This document shows, in pieces, positions 13,958-14,000 of a stretch of 14,000 nt of DNA. Origin of the DNA: JBHPCZ01 sp042573625 (GTDB lineage: Bacteria; Desulfobacterota; Desulfobacteria; Desulfobacterales; UBA11574); assembly GCA_042573625.1 (NCBI GenBank), contig JBHPCZ010000092.1, forward strand, positions 1 through 14,000, in the 5' to 3' direction. The position numbers were made by a program, and so were the translations under genes. Numbering within the stretch: the stretch's first letter is position 1; the number at the start of each line of letters is the position of its first letter. The notes under the pieces were generated by a model. That model was not told where the DNA came from. It saw only the letters and a program-made list of their open reading frames with translations, and did not search any database.

Positions 13958-14000
13958 ATGGCTAAGGAAAAGTTTGAGAGGACTAAGCCGCATGTGAATG
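13958..14000 (+). CDS. tuf: Elongation factor Tu, 5' end only (second copy)
   Basis: The window ends 14 codons into this gene. The visible N-terminus, MAKEKFERTKPHVN, is the characteristic start of EF-Tu, leading in the family to the G1 loop GxxGHxDHGKT. It cannot be EF-G, whose N-terminus differs (R-N-I-G-I-x-A-H-I-D-A-G-K-T). ATG 13958 has a strong AGGAGG at 13945-13950 with a 7-nt gap, as expected for a very highly expressed protein. It directly follows rpsG, with no fusA between, and is in direct orientation with the tuf that ends at position 52. Confidence 0.92.
   Translation, partial: MAKEKFERTKPHVN

Overview
The window is a bacterial transcription and translation 'super-operon', entirely on the + strand: tuf(3' end)-rpmG-trnW-secE-nusG-rplK-rplA-rplJ-rplL-rpoB-rpoC-rpsL-rpsG-tuf(5' end). 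Gene order, moderate GC content, frequent GTG/TTG starts and the protein sequences suggest a Desulfobacterota (former Deltaproteobacteria) chromosome, perhaps of the Desulfobacterales. The lineage is inferred from recalled family knowledge, not from a search.

Layout. 1-860: end of EF-Tu, ribosomal protein L33, tRNA-Trp(CCA) and the SecE translocon subunit. 873-3961: NusG and the L11-L1 and L10-L12 ribosomal stalk genes. The L10 leader is recognisable as RNA structure, and a 147-bp palindromic MITE-like element sits exactly on the rplK stop codon. 4106-12827: RNA polymerase beta and beta'. 12847-13872: a candidate str-operon promoter, then S12 and S7. 13958-14000: start of a second EF-Tu gene placed directly after rpsG, where fusA would normally lie. 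No stretch over 300 bases lacks a gene; the longest spacer is 1889-2090, mostly the palindromic element.

The outstanding feature is in rpoC. Beta' is 1531 residues, against 1407 in E. coli, and carries two extra segments in frame. The first, residues ~574-672, looks like a complete parvulin (PpiC/rotamase-type) prolyl-isomerase domain inserted just before the segment that contains the secondary-channel rim helices. The second, residues 796-875, is ten tandem octapeptides of consensus D-K-N-G-N-P-V-L, placed between the rim helices and the conserved MMADSGAR segment next to the active site. Nine of the ten units keep the proline. A prolyl-isomerase-like domain and a proline array thus bracket the secondary-channel module of one polymerase subunit. 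I know of no description of this arrangement. The rest of beta' (zinc ribbon, NADFDGD, bridge helix, trigger loop, SI3-like insert) is intact, so it should be a working polymerase.

Together the genes supply ribosomal proteins, elongation factors, the RNA polymerase core and the NusG coupling factor. Expression is probably balanced by L10 autoregulation at its leader and by an internal promoter before rpsL.
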